This document shows positions 8,132-18,884 of a DNA stretch of 43,114 nucleotides, in pieces (the stretch's first letter is position 1; each line of letters starts with the position of its first letter). The stretch covers positions 1 to 43,114 of the forward strand of contig JAAVEB010000021.1 of the NCBI GenBank assembly GCA_014801525.1, read 5' to 3'. The position numbers were made by a program, and so were the translations under genes. Below the pieces are notes generated by a model. The model was not told the DNA's origin and made no database searches. It worked only from the letters and a program-made list of their open reading frames with translations. This DNA is from Bacteroides sp. Its GTDB lineage: Bacteria; Bacteroidota; Bacteroidia; Bacteroidales; Muribaculaceae.

Positions 8132-8139
8132 CAAATTTA
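8132..8139 (-). promoter_or_regulatory. -7 box of the aroK unit
   Basis: CAAATTTA on the plus strand reads TAAATTTG on the minus strand, matching TAnnTTTG. It lies 26 bp before the aroK ATG, giving a short leader and supporting the start at 8106. No clean TTTG is seen 20 bp further up. Confidence 0.65.
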
Positions 8140-8244
8140 ACAAATTCAGTCCATGTGGGCGCATTTTAATGGCGCATTTTTGGGACGATTGTCAGTTAAT
8201 TTGCATAATTATTTGTAATTTCGCAGAAAATAAATGACAAAACA

Positions 8245-8694
8245 ATGGAATTGTTTGACCAGATCAGCGCCGATATCAAATCGGCAATGCTTGCCAAAGA
8301 CCGTGTGCGTCTTGACACTTTGAGAGGTGTGAAAAAAGAGTTTCTTGAGGCTAAGACGGCTCCCGGAGCTGACGGCAATCTCAGCAACGACACAGCGACA
8401 AAGATTCTCGTGAAGATGGTGAAGCAGCGCAAGGAGAGCGCCCAGATTTATGAGGGACAGAGCCGTCCTGAGCTTGCCGCCGAAGAGCTTGCCCAGGCTG
8501 CTATCATCGAGGAGTATCTTCCCAAGCAGTTGACCGAGGAGGAGCTTACCGCCGAGCTTAAAGCCATCATTGCCCGCGTTGGAGCCACTTCGGCAAAGGA
8601 GATGGGCAAAGTGATGGGCGTGGCTTCCAAGGAGCTTGCCGGACGCGCCGAGGGGAAGGCTATTTCTGCAAAAGTTAAAGAATTATTAGCATAA
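8245..8694 (+). CDS. GatB/YqeY domain protein
   Basis: This 149-residue protein has the whole YqeY fold: DIKSAMLAKDRVRLDTLRGVKKE at the start, KQRKESAQIYEGQSRPELA in the middle and MGKVMGVASKELAGRAEGK near the end. It resembles the tRNA-binding tail domain of GatB; its cell role is unclear, perhaps tRNA-related. It is followed 10 bp later by serS, fitting a translation-linked operon. A box TAATTTCG (8216-8223) is a weak promoter candidate. Confidence 0.88.
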   Translation: MELFDQISADIKSAMLAKDRVRLDTLRGVKKEFLEAKTAPGADGNLSNDTATKILVKMVKQRKESAQIYEGQSRPELAAEELAQAAIIEEYLPKQLTEEELTAELKAIIARVGATSAKEMGKVMGVASKELAGRAEGKAISAKVKELLA

Positions 8695-8704
8695 GTAGGA
8701 AAAG

Positions 8705-9976
8705 ATGCTTACAATACAACAAATCAAAGAAAATCCTCAACACATAGTTGAGCGTCTTGCTGTCAAAGGTTTCGACGGCAAGGAAGCGATTGAACAGATT
8801 CTTGACCTTGACACAAAACGCCGCCAGGCTCAGCTGTCAAGCGATACTAAGGCGGCGGAACTGAATAAACTCGCCGCTTCTATAGGCAAATTGATGAAAG
8901 AGGGCGACAAAGAGGGAGCTGAGAAAATCAAGGCTACCGTTGCCGCGCTGAAAGAGGAACAAAAGGCGATAGCCGACGAAGTTGCGCGCACGGAAACCGA
9001 GATACGCAACATTCTGCTCACCATTCCCAATGTGCCGTGCCAGATGGTTCCCGAAGGGAAAACAGCTGCCGACAATGTGGTTGAAAAGACCGGCGGACCG
9101 ATGCCCGCGCTTCCTGAAAACGCTCTCCCTCACTGGGATCTTGCAAAGAAATACAATATCATAGACTTTGACCTGGGCGTTAAGATCACCGGAGCCGGTT
9201 TCCCGGTTTATATAGGAAAAGGCGCCCGCTTGCAGCGCGCTCTTATCCAGTTCTTCCTCGATGAGGCAGGCAAAGCCGGCTATATTGAAATACAGCCCCC
9301 CTATGTTGTCAACGAAGCATCGGGCTACGGCACAGGTCAGCTTCCCGACAAAGAGGGTCAGATGTACTATGTGAACGAAGACAACCTCTATCTCATTCCC
9401 ACAGCCGAGGTTCCCGTCACCAATATTTACCGCGACGTGATTCTAAACGACTCGCAGCTTCCGGTGAAAAACTGCGCTTACTCGGCTTGTTTCCGCCGCG
9501 AGGCAGGAAGCTATGGCAAGGACGTGCGCGGTCTCAACCGTCTGCATCAGTTTGACAAGGTGGAAATCGTGCGCATCGAGAAGCCCGAAAATTCCTATGC
9601 CGCTCTTGAAGAGATGAAGGACCATGTCCAGGGTCTGCTTGAAAAACTCGGATTGCCCTGGCACATCCTGCGTCTTTGCGGCGGTGACATGTCGTTCACC
9701 TCGGCAATCACATTTGACTTCGAGGTTTATTCGGCAGCGCAGGAGCGTTGGCTCGAAGTTTCGTCGGTGTCTAATTTTGAGACCTATCAGGCAAACCGCC
9801 TTAAGTGCCGTTACCGCGGAGAAGACAAGAAGACCCGCTTGTGTCACACTCTCAACGGCTCGGCTCTCGCGCTTCCGCGCATCATGGCGGCTATCCTCGA
9901 GAATTATCAGACCGACAAGGGAATCGTCGTGCCCGAAGTGCTCCGCAAGTACACCGGATTTGATATTATCGACTGA
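8705..9976 (+). CDS. serS: Seryl-tRNA synthetase
   Basis: These 423 residues start with an N-terminal coiled-coil arm (about residues 1-110, rich in Lys/Glu/Ala). A class II catalytic core follows, with TAEVPVTNIYRD, the motif 2 region FRREAGSYGKDVRGLNRLHQF and motif 3 LNGSALALPRIMAAILEN. It charges tRNA-Ser in the cytoplasm. Length is typical. A strong terminator follows at 10023-10060, so yqeY-serS is a two-gene unit. Confidence 0.97.
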   Translation: MLTIQQIKENPQHIVERLAVKGFDGKEAIEQILDLDTKRRQAQLSSDTKAAELNKLAASIGKLMKEGDKEGAEKIKATVAALKEEQKAIADEVARTETEIRNILLTIPNVPCQMVPEGKTAADNVVEKTGGPMPALPENALPHWDLAKKYNIIDFDLGVKITGAGFPVYIGKGARLQRALIQFFLDEAGKAGYIEIQPPYVVNEASGYGTGQLPDKEGQMYYVNEDNLYLIPTAEVPVTNIYRDVILNDSQLPVKNCAYSACFRREAGSYGKDVRGLNRLHQFDKVEIVRIEKPENSYAALEEMKDHVQGLLEKLGLPWHILRLCGGDMSFTSAITFDFEVYSAAQERWLEVSSVSNFETYQANRLKCRYRGEDKKTRLCHTLNGSALALPRIMAAILENYQTDKGIVVPEVLRKYTGFDIID

Positions 9977-10022
9977 TAAATAGCAGTGTTAACCCGCTTT
10001 TCAGTGGGTGTGGAATAAGTTT

Positions 10023-10060
10023 CATCCCCGAGGCGATAGCGCTTCGGGGATGATTTTTTT
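10023..10060 (+). terminator. Intrinsic terminator after serS
   Basis: CATCCCCGA (10023-10031) pairs with TCGGGGATG (10044-10052), and a run of seven T's follows after one A. Confidence 0.9.
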
Positions 10061-10157
10061 ACGGCGGGAGAGTCGTTTTCCCGCGGCGAGGCGCTTATTT
10101 TCCATGATTTTTAGGCGTTTTGAGGGCAGAAATAATGGAAAAGTGGCTTAAAAATTG

Positions 10158-10165
10158 TACATTTG
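10158..10165 (+). promoter_or_regulatory. -7 box of lysS
   Basis: TACATTTG matches TAnnTTTG, 27 bp before the lysS ATG. The -33 region has no clear TTTG. Confidence 0.6.
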
Positions 10166-10192
10166 CGAAGATTTTGATAAATTGCGATAGAT

Positions 10193-11926
10193 ATGAACCT
10201 ACTTGAACTAAGTGAACAAGAGATAGTGCGTCGAGGCAGTCTCGACGAAATGCGCAAAATGGGCATTGATCCTTATCCTGCCGCCCTTTATCCGGTAGAC
10301 GCCCATACCACCGAAATTAAAGAGAATTTCAGTGACGACGCTCCGCGCCGCCAGGTGTGTGTGGCGGGCAGAATCATGAGCCGCCGCATCATGGGCAAGG
10401 CTTCATTCATGGAGCTTCAGGATTCATGCGGACGCATCCAGGTGTATATAAGCCGTGACGAACTTTGTCCCGGTGAAAATAAGGATTTATACAACGTCGT
10501 GTTCAAGAAACTGCTTGATATAGGAGATTTCGTGGGGGTTAAAGGATATGTGTTCCGCACCCAGACAGGCGAGATTTCCGTGCATGCCGAGGAACTCACC
10601 GTTCTCGGCAAGTCGCTGCGTCCGCTTCCCATCGTGAAGGTTAAGGACGGTGTGACCTATGACGCTTTTGATGATCCGGAGCTCCGCTACCGTCGCCGCT
10701 ACGTCGACCTTGTGGTCAACGACAAGGTGAAGGACATCTTTATCAAGCGCACCAAGGTGTTCAATTCCATGCGCAATTATTTCAACGAGCATGGCTACAT
10801 GGAGGTGGAGACTCCTATCCTGCAATCAATACCGGGAGGAGCTGCGGCGCGCCCGTTCATCACCCATCATAACGCGCTCGACATTCCGCTTTATCTGCGC
10901 ATCGCCGACGAGCTTTATCTGAAGCGTCTTATCGTGGGTGGTTTCGAGGGTGTCTATGAGTTCTCTAAGAACTTCCGCAACGAGGGTATGGACCGCACCC
11001 ACAATCCTGAATTTACCTGCATGGAAATCTATGTTTCCTACAAGGATTATAACTGGATGATGGATTTCACCGAGAAGATGCTTGAGCGCATCTGTCTTGA
11101 AGTGAACGGCACCACCGAGGTCAAGGTCGGCGACAATACCATCAGCTTCAAGGCTCCGTTCAAGCGCATCACTATGATCGACGCTATCAAGGAGCACACC
11201 GGCATCGACATCACAGGCATGGACGAGACCCAGCTTCGCGAAGTGGCAACCGGGCTTGGAATCGAGGTCGACGAGACAATGGGTAAGGGCAAGCTTATCG
11301 ATGAGATATTCGGTGAAAAGTGTGAGGGCAATTACATCCAGCCCACTTTCATCATTGACTATCCTATCGAGATGTCGCCTTTGACCAAGCGTCACCGCAA
11401 CAATCCCGAGCTGACCGAGCGTTTTGAGCTAATGGTGAACGGAAAAGAGCTTGCCAACGCTTACTCTGAGCTTAACGACCCCATCGACCAGTATGAGCGC
11501 TTTGTTGAGCAGATGCGTCTTGCCGAGAAGGGCGACGACGAGGCTATGATTATCGACAAGGACTTCATCCGCGCTCTTGAATATGGAATGCCCCCCACAT
11601 CGGGAATGGGTATCGGAATGGACCGTCTTGTCATGCTCATGACCGGTCAGACCACCATCCAGGAGGTGCTTCTCTTCCCGCAGATGCGTCCCGAGAAGGT
11701 TCAGCAGCGAGACAAGGCTGAGGCTTACACTGCAATCGGCGTGCCTGAGGAATGGGTGGCTCCGCTGCAGAAGGCGGGCTTCATGACCGTGGCGCAGCTT
11801 GCCGGCGCTAACCCCGGAAAACTTTTCCAGGACCTTTGCGGTTTGAACAAGAAATTTAAACTTGAACTTAAAAATCCCACACAGGAAGATATAAAGGCAT
11901 GGATAGCTGCGGTGGAAGAAAAATAG
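10193..11926 (+). CDS. lysS: Lysyl-tRNA synthetase (class II) with C-terminal extension
   Basis: These 577 residues have an N-terminal OB fold ([23 protein letters not shown] region) and a class II core: motif 1 near [11 protein letters not shown], motif 2 [18 protein letters not shown], motif 3 [13 protein letters not shown]. About 70 extra C-terminal residues follow motif 3 ([20 protein letters not shown] onward). They are absent from the roughly 500-residue bacterial norm but, as I recall, usual in Bacteroidales. The extension looks like a small helical module, perhaps helix-hairpin-helix-like. Its end overlaps gpsA by 28 bp. Confidence 0.96.
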   Translation: MNLLELSEQEIVRRGSLDEMRKMGIDPYPAALYPVDAHTTEIKENFSDDAPRRQVCVAGRIMSRRIMGKASFMELQDSCGRIQVYISRDELCPGENKDLYNVVFKKLLDIGDFVGVKGYVFRTQTGEISVHAEELTVLGKSLRPLPIVKVKDGVTYDAFDDPELRYRRRYVDLVVNDKVKDIFIKRTKVFNSMRNYFNEHGYMEVETPILQSIPGGAAARPFITHHNALDIPLYLRIADELYLKRLIVGGFEGVYEFSKNFRNEGMDRTHNPEFTCMEIYVSYKDYNWMMDFTEKMLERICLEVNGTTEVKVGDNTISFKAPFKRITMIDAIKEHTGIDITGMDETQLREVATGLGIEVDETMGKGKLIDEIFGEKCEGNYIQPTFIIDYPIEMSPLTKRHRNNPELTERFELMVNGKELANAYSELNDPIDQYERFVEQMRLAEKGDDEAMIIDKDFIRALEYGMPPTSGMGIGMDRLVMLMTGQTTIQEVLLFPQMRPEKVQQRDKAEAYTAIGVPEEWVAPLQKAGFMTVAQLAGANPGKLFQDLCGLNKKFKLELKNPTQEDIKAWIAAVEEK

Positions 11927-12900
11927 CTGTAATGGGCGGCGGCTCATGGGCAACCGCCCTTGCCAAGATTCTCCTGTATAATTGCAGCGAGATAATCTGG
12001 TATATGCGCCGTGACGACCGAATTGAAGAATTCAAGCGTCTCGGGCATAACCCCGCTTATCTCTCGGATGTGGAATTTCCCATTGACCGCATACGCTTTT
12101 ACAGCGACATCAACGAGGCTTGCCGCCAAGCCGACACTCTGTTGATGGCGATGCCGTCGCCTTATTTTAAAGATCATCTCGCCAAACTTGACACCGATAT
12201 TTCGGGCAAGACGGTGGTTGTCGCCACGAAGGGCATCATTCCTGATGAAAACGAGCTTATCAGCGATTATCTCGAAATGAAGTGGAATGTGAAAGCCGAT
12301 AATGTTATCGTCGTGTCGGGTCCCTGTCATGCCGAGGAGGTAGCTCTCGGGCGACTGAGCTATCTGACCGTGGCGTGTCAGGATATAGAGAACGCCCGCC
12401 GGTTTGCCGACTTGCTTAACGGCAAGAAGATGAAGACGCTGTTGTCGACCGACGTGCGCGGAATAGAATATGCCGGAGTGCTTAAAAATGTCTATGCGAT
12501 CGCGTCGGGAATGGTTCACGGATTCAAGGGCGGCGACAATTATCAGGCGATTCTGATATCCAACTCCATCCGCGAGATGGCACGCTTCATCGGCGCTGTG
12601 GTGCCGGGTCAAAGGTGCATAAGCGACTCGGTGTATCTCGGAGACCTGCTTGTGACCTCTTATTCGCGCTTTTCGCGCAACCATAATTTCGGCACCATGA
12701 TAGGCAGAGGCATATCGGTCAAAAGAGCTATGATGGAGATGGAGATGGTAGCCGAGGGCTACTACGGCACAAAGTGCATGCACGAAATAAACGAGAAGTA
12801 CCGGGTGAGAATGCCCATTCTTGACAGCGTGTATGACACTCTTTACTGCAAGTGTCCGATAGCCCGCACAATCGAGCGGATGAGCAACGAGTTTGAATAA
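11899..12900 (+). CDS. gpsA: Glycerol-3-phosphate dehydrogenase (NAD(P)+)
   Basis: These 333 residues have the Rossmann start [18 protein letters not shown], the [15 protein letters not shown] segment and the catalytic-lysine region [19 protein letters not shown]. It reduces dihydroxyacetone phosphate to glycerol-3-phosphate for phospholipids. The start at 11899 lies inside lysS (28-bp overlap); the next ATG would cut away the first beta strand of the NAD fold, so the overlapping start is kept. It precedes pgi by 43 bp. Confidence 0.94.
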   Translation: MDSCGGRKIAVMGGGSWATALAKILLYNCSEIIWYMRRDDRIEEFKRLGHNPAYLSDVEFPIDRIRFYSDINEACRQADTLLMAMPSPYFKDHLAKLDTDISGKTVVVATKGIIPDENELISDYLEMKWNVKADNVIVVSGPCHAEEVALGRLSYLTVACQDIENARRFADLLNGKKMKTLLSTDVRGIEYAGVLKNVYAIASGMVHGFKGGDNYQAILISNSIREMARFIGAVVPGQRCISDSVYLGDLLVTSYSRFSRNHNFGTMIGRGISVKRAMMEMEMVAEGYYGTKCMHEINEKYRVRMPILDSVYDTLYCKCPIARTIERMSNEFE

Positions 12901-12943
12901 CCAATAGCAAAATAATACCATACAATCACTAAAAAACTTAGAT

Positions 12944-14293
12944 ATGAAGAAAAAAATTCAAGTAGACATCAATTCAGCTCTCTCTGTGATTTCGCTGGAT
13001 GATGTTCATGCTCTTGAGCAGTCAGCAGCCGTTCCGGCTCTTGAAAAACTTAAATCAGGAACAGGCGCCGGAAATGATTTTCTCGGCTGGCTCGATCTTC
13101 CCGAACGCACTCCCATGCATGACCTTGACGAAATTATCGCGGTGGCAAATGACTTGCGCAACACCTGCGACTATGTTATCTCGATCGGCATCGGCGGTTC
13201 TTATCTCGGAGCTAAGGCTGTCATCGAGGCGTTGAGCGACTCATTTGAATATTATAAGCCGGTTCAGCCCGGAGCTCCCAAGATTCTTTTTGCCGGTCAG
13301 AATATTGGCGAAGACTATCTTTCGGAATTGCAAAACTTCCTCAAGGATAAGAAATTCGGTATCATCGTGATTTCCAAGTCAGGAACCACCACCGAGCCCG
13401 CTATCGCTTTCCGCCTTCTCAAGGAGCAGCTTGAGAGCCAGCTCGGCAAGGCTGAGGCTTGCAAGCGCATCGTCGCCATCACCGATGCCAAGAAGGGCGC
13501 TCTACGCCAACTTGCCACCGAGGAGGGCTACAAGACTTTCGTCATCGACGACAATGTGGGCGGACGTTTCTCAGTGCTGACTCCCGTGGGTCTTCTTCCT
13601 ATCGCTGTTGCCGGCTTTGACATCAAGCAGCTTGTGAAGGGCGCTCTCGACATGCAGCATGACACCCTCACTGCGAGCGACGACAACATCTGCGAGCTAT
13701 ATGCCGCAACCCGCAACCTTCTTTACCGCGCAGGCAAGAAGACTGAAATTCTCGTGAACTACCATCCCAAGCTCCATTACTTCGGCGAATGGTGGAAACA
13801 GCTTTATGGCGAGAGCGAGGGTAAGGACAAGAAGGGCATTTTCCCTGCGGCTGTCGACTTCTCGACCGACCTTCACTCAATGGGTCAGTGGATTCAGGAT
13901 GGCGAGCGCACAATCTTTGAAACCGTTATCTCGGTTGAGGCTCCTAAGCATAAAGTTGAAATTCCTCAGGATGAAGCTAACCTTGACGGACTTAATTATA
14001 TCGCCGGCAAGAGAGTGGATGAGGTCAACAAGATGGCTGAACTCGGAACCCGCATCGCTCACGTTGACGGCGGCGTGCCCAATATCCGCATCACTCTTCC
14101 TGAATTGAACGAGGAGTATCTCGGTCAGCTCATCTACTTCTTTGAGCTCGCTTGCGGTATCTCAGGCTACATTCTTGACGTGAATCCGTTTAATCAGCCC
14201 GGCGTCGAAGCTTACAAGAAGAACATGTTCGCTCTTCTTGAAAAGCCCGGCTACGAGGAGGCAACCAAGGAAATTCAGGCAAAATTGAAATAA
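12944..14293 (+). CDS. pgi: Glucose-6-phosphate isomerase
   Basis: These 449 residues match the shorter bacterial PGI type. They show the sugar-phosphate loops [14 protein letters not shown] and [16 protein letters not shown], the family segment [17 protein letters not shown], and the late active-site region with [13 protein letters not shown]. It interconverts glucose-6-phosphate and fructose-6-phosphate. It is last in the lysS-gpsA-pgi series, closed by a strong terminator. Confidence 0.97.
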   Translation: MKKKIQVDINSALSVISLDDVHALEQSAAVPALEKLKSGTGAGNDFLGWLDLPERTPMHDLDEIIAVANDLRNTCDYVISIGIGGSYLGAKAVIEALSDSFEYYKPVQPGAPKILFAGQNIGEDYLSELQNFLKDKKFGIIVISKSGTTTEPAIAFRLLKEQLESQLGKAEACKRIVAITDAKKGALRQLATEEGYKTFVIDDNVGGRFSVLTPVGLLPIAVAGFDIKQLVKGALDMQHDTLTASDDNICELYAATRNLLYRAGKKTEILVNYHPKLHYFGEWWKQLYGESEGKDKKGIFPAAVDFSTDLHSMGQWIQDGERTIFETVISVEAPKHKVEIPQDEANLDGLNYIAGKRVDEVNKMAELGTRIAHVDGGVPNIRITLPELNEEYLGQLIYFFELACGISGYILDVNPFNQPGVEAYKKNMFALLEKPGYEEATKEIQAKLK

Positions 14294-14321
14294 GAAACAG
14301 CCTTTGAAAACAGGCTAAGGG

Positions 14322-14363
14322 TTAGCCCGGTTGGTCGCAAAAGACCGATCGGGCTAATTTTTT
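14322..14363. terminator. Bidirectional terminator between pgi and apbE
   Basis: TTAGCCCGGTTGGTC (14322-14336) pairs with GACCGATCGGGCTAA (14343-14357) around a GCAAAA loop, followed by TTTTTT. On the other strand the AAAA/TTAG flank serves apbE, whose stop codon (14354-14356) lies inside the right arm. Confidence 0.92.
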
Positions 14364-15358
14364 AATATCTTGGGGAAGTGTGAAGTGGTGTGGAGCGCCC
14401 ACTTGTTGTCGGTGTCGGCAGTCACGAACAGAGCCGATGCCCCGGGGATTTTCTCAATCATCGCCACTGCGTCGCAGAGCGGCATGATCATGCAGGCGGT
14501 GGCGAGCGCGTCGGCGGTGACACACTGCGGAGCGATGACCGTTGCCGAAAGAATAGTGGTTATAGCCGGGCGTCCCGTGAACGGGTCGATGGAGTGTCCC
14601 ATCACGTTGCCGTCAACAATGTGGTAGTTTCGGTAATTGCCCGAGGTGGCTATGCCGCATGAATCGACTTCGATGACCGCCATCTGTTCGTGGATTATCG
14701 AGTCGTTGTCTTCGATGGGCGCGTCAACCATTATGCGCCACATTCCCCCGTGGGGGCTCTTGCCGTTTAGGGCGATTTCGCCGCCAATCTCCACCATGTA
14801 GCTCTTTACTCCGTTGCGTCGCATCATGTCGGCAATCATGTCGCAGCCATATCCCTTGGCGATGGCGCTGAAATTGAATCTTGTGTCGGCTGATTTCTTG
14901 GTCACAATCCCGTTGTCGACCGAGCATTCCATGATGCCCACCGATTCTCTTACCGAGTCGATCGTGGCGGCGTCGGGGGTGGTCGGCACATCTTTGTTTT
15001 TCCCGAAACCCCATAATTCCACGAGCGGTCCCACTGTCGGGTCGAACGCTCCGTTGCTCAGGAGATTTATGCGTTGGGATTCGACAAACACTTTTTCAAA
15101 CAGCGAGTCTACCTCGATTGAATCTCCGCGATTTATGCGGCTCACTATCGAGGAGTCGTTGAACACTGAAAGCGATTGCTCCACCTGCCTCATCACTAAT
15201 TGGATTGAGTCGTCGAGGGGGACATTGGATGAATAGGTGATGTGATACATTGTGTTCCACACCATACCTTGCAGAGAGCGAAACGGTTTCACGTTGTCGC
15301 ATGAGGCAAAGATTGAAGCTATTAAGCCGAATATTAGTATTTTTGACAGATATTTCAT
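14354..15358 (-). CDS. apbE: FAD:protein FMN transferase (ApbE), lipoprotein
   Basis: These 334 residues begin with a lipoprotein signal (IASIFASC, lipid Cys at about residue 19). The ApbE fold follows: FNFSAIAKGYGCDMIADMM, VEIGGEIALNGKSP and the metal/FMN segment HSIDPFTGRPA. It transfers FMN onto Thr residues of periplasm-facing flavoproteins such as NQR or RNF subunits. It is monocistronic on the minus strand and its stop lies in the shared terminator. Upstream, TAAATTTA at 15382-15389 is a near-match -7 box. Confidence 0.93.
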   Translation of the reverse strand: MKYLSKILIFGLIASIFASCDNVKPFRSLQGMVWNTMYHITYSSNVPLDDSIQLVMRQVEQSLSVFNDSSIVSRINRGDSIEVDSLFEKVFVESQRINLLSNGAFDPTVGPLVELWGFGKNKDVPTTPDAATIDSVRESVGIMECSVDNGIVTKKSADTRFNFSAIAKGYGCDMIADMMRRNGVKSYMVEIGGEIALNGKSPHGGMWRIMVDAPIEDNDSIIHEQMAVIEVDSCGIATSGNYRNYHIVDGNVMGHSIDPFTGRPAITTILSATVIAPQCVTADALATACMIMPLCDAVAMIEKIPGASALFVTADTDNKWALHTTSHFPKILKN

Positions 15359-15441
15359 GAATGTGTATTGTTTTTGAGGTGTAAATTTACGAATTATTAA
15401 TTATTTCCTTAAGCGTAATATACTTTTATTAAATTTTTTTA

Positions 15442-15449
15442 TACCTTTG
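15442..15449 (+). promoter_or_regulatory. -7 box of the 15482 gene
   Basis: TACCTTTG matches TAnnTTTG, 32 bp before the ATG. The upstream region is AT-rich without a perfect -33 box. Confidence 0.6.
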
Positions 15450-15481
15450 CGAGCGAAACACTTAAATTATAAACCACATCT

Positions 15482-17239
15482 ATGAATAAATTATTTTGCA
15501 GAGGTGCCGTGTGGGGCTCGTTATTGTTGCTTGGAGGTGTTGTTCAAGGTTGTGTCGACGATGATTATGATCTTGATAAAGATATTGATATGACTGTTGG
15601 GGTGGGAGGAAATATGCTCACCATTCCGTCAAGCAGCACTTCAAACTACACACTGGCGAAGATTCTTGATCTTGACGATGATTCTTCAATAAAGCCTGAC
15701 GCTAACGGGGATTACGCGCTGAGAGTGGCGGGCGACCCCACTTCTTCCACTTTTAAGATTGATGAGGTGAACCTCAGCCAGTTGAACGGCAACCGCTATG
15801 TCGACGAAGTGAATTTTCCGGTAATACCTTCGGACATACAGGTTCCGGGAGGAAAACTTAAAGTGATTATCGGCGACAATGCCGCTGATTCTGAATGGGA
15901 CCGCGGGCTTCCTCCATTTGACAACTCCGTGAATCTTTCGGAAGATAATATAGATCCGGCTATAGTCAGCATCTCGGAGGTTGCTACCGACATCAGCCTT
16001 TATTTCGGCTTGAGCTTCCTCGCCACTAATTATAATGGCGATCTGGTGATAGAAAGTGGCTTTACGATAGATTTCGACCCCGCTTTCACCGTTGAGCTTG
16101 CGACAGCTGCCGATTACTGTGAAGTGCGCGATAACCATTCGATAGTGTTTACTGCCGATAAAGCGGTTTCTGCCGCAGGATTCACTTTGCCGGTGAAGAT
16201 ATCCAGAATCGTTTTGGGCTCCCAGGGTCTTGACGCAAACCATAATTTCCATTTCATCGCGCCTATCAAGACCACCGGAACTCTTTCTATCGACGCTTCA
16301 GGCATTGTTGGCGGCACAGCGCCTAAGCTTGAAATCGTGACCGAGTCGACAATTTCATCGGCAAAGATTGTCAGCGCAACCGGTATTGTCAACCCCGACA
16401 TAAACATCGACAATATCGAGTTTGCCATCACCGATATTCCTGATTTCCTTCGCGGCGACGATAGTGTGCTCGACATAAACAATCCGTGCATCTTCTTGAC
16501 GATAAACAATACTTCCAACGTGGTTGTCGACGTTGACGCTACTCTTACAGGCTATGTCGAGAACGCCCCTGTGAGCGGAAGCACGGTGACAATCGGCGGT
16601 GACAACCGCATAGTGGTAAATCCAGGTGTCAATAAGATATGTGTTTCGCGTCTCGGTGGCATCAGCGGCTGGACAAACGTGGTGGTTCCCGAACTGTCAA
16701 ACGTGATTCGCGTCATTCCCGACGAGATTCGCATAGAGTGCAACGCCGCAGTGGCGCAGCAGCCCGCTGTGTTTGAACTTGGCAGGAGCTATGAATTTGA
16801 AATCGACAACGAGGTGGTGGCTCCGCTATCTTTCGGACCTGAACTGAGATTCACCTATTCCGACAGTGACGACGGTTGGGACGAGGACCTCAAGGACTAC
16901 AATTTCAACACGGTAGTCATCAACCTTGAAGCTGAAAATACTATTCCGTTGGTGCTTAAGCCTGAGGTGACACCCATCTTCAAGCAAGGCTATTCTGCCA
17001 CGGTCGAAGTAAACATCGACGGTGAGATAGGCGGCGGAACAATCGCCAGTCCCGCCACGTCAAAACTTACAATAGAGCTGAAAGGCATAGGCAAGAATCT
17101 TGACGGACTCGACGGCATAGAGTATCTGTTTCATGCCACATCGCCCACATCAGGCGCTACTCTCAATGATAAGCAGAGCATGAAATTCACCAACATCTCT
17201 TTAACTATCAAAGGGGGAGTGACAATAGATCTCAATTAA
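15482..17239 (+). CDS. Large lipoprotein of unknown function
   Basis: These 585 residues start with a lipoprotein signal (VVQGC, Cys at about residue 24), then an Asp-rich stretch with DDDYDLDKDIDMTV. The rest is predicted beta-rich with many Ile/Val/Asp and Ser/Thr; repeated DIxIDN-like phrases suggest stacked beta domains. I do not recognise a named family. The next gene, a DUF5723 outer-membrane-type protein, starts 25 bp later, so the two probably act together in the envelope. Confidence 0.85.
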   Translation: MNKLFCRGAVWGSLLLLGGVVQGCVDDDYDLDKDIDMTVGVGGNMLTIPSSSTSNYTLAKILDLDDDSSIKPDANGDYALRVAGDPTSSTFKIDEVNLSQLNGNRYVDEVNFPVIPSDIQVPGGKLKVIIGDNAADSEWDRGLPPFDNSVNLSEDNIDPAIVSISEVATDISLYFGLSFLATNYNGDLVIESGFTIDFDPAFTVELATAADYCEVRDNHSIVFTADKAVSAAGFTLPVKISRIVLGSQGLDANHNFHFIAPIKTTGTLSIDASGIVGGTAPKLEIVTESTISSAKIVSATGIVNPDINIDNIEFAITDIPDFLRGDDSVLDINNPCIFLTINNTSNVVVDVDATLTGYVENAPVSGSTVTIGGDNRIVVNPGVNKICVSRLGGISGWTNVVVPELSNVIRVIPDEIRIECNAAVAQQPAVFELGRSYEFEIDNEVVAPLSFGPELRFTYSDSDDGWDEDLKDYNFNTVVINLEAENTIPLVLKPEVTPIFKQGYSATVEVNIDGEIGGGTIASPATSKLTIELKGIGKNLDGLDGIEYLFHATSPTSGATLNDKQSMKFTNISLTIKGGVTIDLN

Positions 17240-17264
17240 TCACCAACTAAAGTAATTATCAGCT

Positions 17265-18710
17265 ATGAAATATATTAAAGCCTTTATATCAGCAGTTGTT
17301 ATCGGCGTTGCCGGCATGACGACACTGTCGGCTCAGAACGCTTTGCGCACAGGATATTTCCTTGAAGGCTACACTTACCGCCACATGATAAACCCGGCGT
17401 TCGCGCCTGAACGCAGCTATGTGGCGTTTCCCGGGCTCGGCAACCTGAATGTGACCGTAAACTCCAATGTGGGCTTAAGCACATTCCTGTATCCCACCAA
17501 AAACGGGGAGCTCACCACTTTCATGAGCCCTGACGTGAAATCGGGCAAATTCCTCGGCAAGTTAAAGGGAATGAACCACATCAACGAGAATCTTGACCTG
17601 ATGATTCTTTCATTCGGATTCCGCGGAATGGGGGGATACAACACTTTCACGTTGAGCTCGCGCCAATCAATGAGCCTGTCGCTGCCTAAGGATCTGTTCA
17701 CTTTCATGAAGCTCGGTCAGACTAAGGAGGACACTCACTATAATTTCAAAAATCTCGGCATCGAGGCGTCGGAAATCGTTGAGATGGGATTCGGACATTC
17801 GCGTCAAATCGATGAGAAGCTGCGTGCCGGAGCAAAGTTGAAGGTGCTCCTCGGCGTGGGCAATGTCAATGCTCGCATCAGCAATATGGACGTGACGCTG
17901 AGCAACGAAATCTGGGAGGTGAAAGCCGACGGCGAGCTCAATATTGCAGCCGGTTCCGGTCTTAAAGTGCCCACCAAGGGTGAATCAGGCAAGGCTGACA
18001 ATCCCAGCGAAGCCACTCTCATTGACTGGGATAATGTGGATTATGACAAGTTCGGACTAAGCGGCTTCGGAATGGGACTTGATCTCGGAGCCACCTATCA
18101 GCTGCTCCCCGATCTTGAACTTTCGGCGGCAGTTACCGACTTGGCTTTTATGTCATGGTCCAACAATCATCATGCGAAGACTTCCAAGGCATCATGGACT
18201 TTTGAAGGATTCCATGACGTGGCTCTTGACAAGGACGACCCTGACTATGAGGATAAAAAACTTAACCAGCAGCTTGACGACCTTGGCGACCAGTTTGAGG
18301 AAAGCGTGGAATTTCATCGTGAAGGCAAGGTTGGCTCGAGAGTGTCGGGCATAGGTGCCACCATCACCTTGGGCGGTATGTACACCATTCCTTATGCCCG
18401 CATGGTCAAAGGCGGCTTGCTGTTCACTCAGCGCATCAACGGACACTATTCATGGACCGAGGCTCGTCTCTCGGCTAATGTAACTCCGGTGGGATGGTTT
18501 GACGCGTCGGTCAACTATGCTCTTTCTTCATTCGGTTCATCATTCGGCTGGATTCTCAATTTCCATCCCAAGGGCGTGAACCTCTTCCTCGGCTCCGATT
18601 TCCAGATATTCAAGGTGACTCCCCAGTTTGTTCCTGTGGGCAACTTGAATGCGTCGGTCAACTTCGGTTTGAACATCACGTTTGGCAGCAAGGCGAAGAA
18701 AAAAGCATGA
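17265..18710 (+). CDS. DUF5723 family protein, probable outer-membrane beta-barrel
   Basis: These 481 residues have a signal peptide ending near LSAQ (about residue 24), followed by ALRTGYFLEGYTYRHMINPA, the hallmark opening of DUF5723 proteins. Alternating aromatic and Gly-rich beta strands fill the rest, and the chain ends in a Lys/Ala tail. It is likely an outer-membrane barrel related to PorV/FadL-like proteins; the function is unknown. It pairs with the upstream lipoprotein and ends in a terminator. Confidence 0.88.
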   Translation: MKYIKAFISAVVIGVAGMTTLSAQNALRTGYFLEGYTYRHMINPAFAPERSYVAFPGLGNLNVTVNSNVGLSTFLYPTKNGELTTFMSPDVKSGKFLGKLKGMNHINENLDLMILSFGFRGMGGYNTFTLSSRQSMSLSLPKDLFTFMKLGQTKEDTHYNFKNLGIEASEIVEMGFGHSRQIDEKLRAGAKLKVLLGVGNVNARISNMDVTLSNEIWEVKADGELNIAAGSGLKVPTKGESGKADNPSEATLIDWDNVDYDKFGLSGFGMGLDLGATYQLLPDLELSAAVTDLAFMSWSNNHHAKTSKASWTFEGFHDVALDKDDPDYEDKKLNQQLDDLGDQFEESVEFHREGKVGSRVSGIGATITLGGMYTIPYARMVKGGLLFTQRINGHYSWTEARLSANVTPVGWFDASVNYALSSFGSSFGWILNFHPKGVNLFLGSDFQIFKVTPQFVPVGNLNASVNFGLNITFGSKAKKKA

Positions 18711-18744
18711 TATCCTGAACTCGACGACACTGATTGACAATATT

Positions 18745-18774
18745 GCGGAGCGTTCTTGAGCGCTCCGCTTTTTT
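18745..18774 (+). terminator. Intrinsic terminator after the DUF5723 gene
   Basis: GCGGAGCG (18745-18752) pairs with CGCTCCGC (18761-18768), followed by six T's. Confidence 0.93.
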
Positions 18775-18884
18775 ATCTCAGGGTGTCTTTTTGCACATAC
18801 CCGTTACGGGCTGGCAGAAAATATTTTTGAAAATTGGGGAATTATAAGTAAATTCGCAGTGTTAAGAATAAAATCACAATCAAA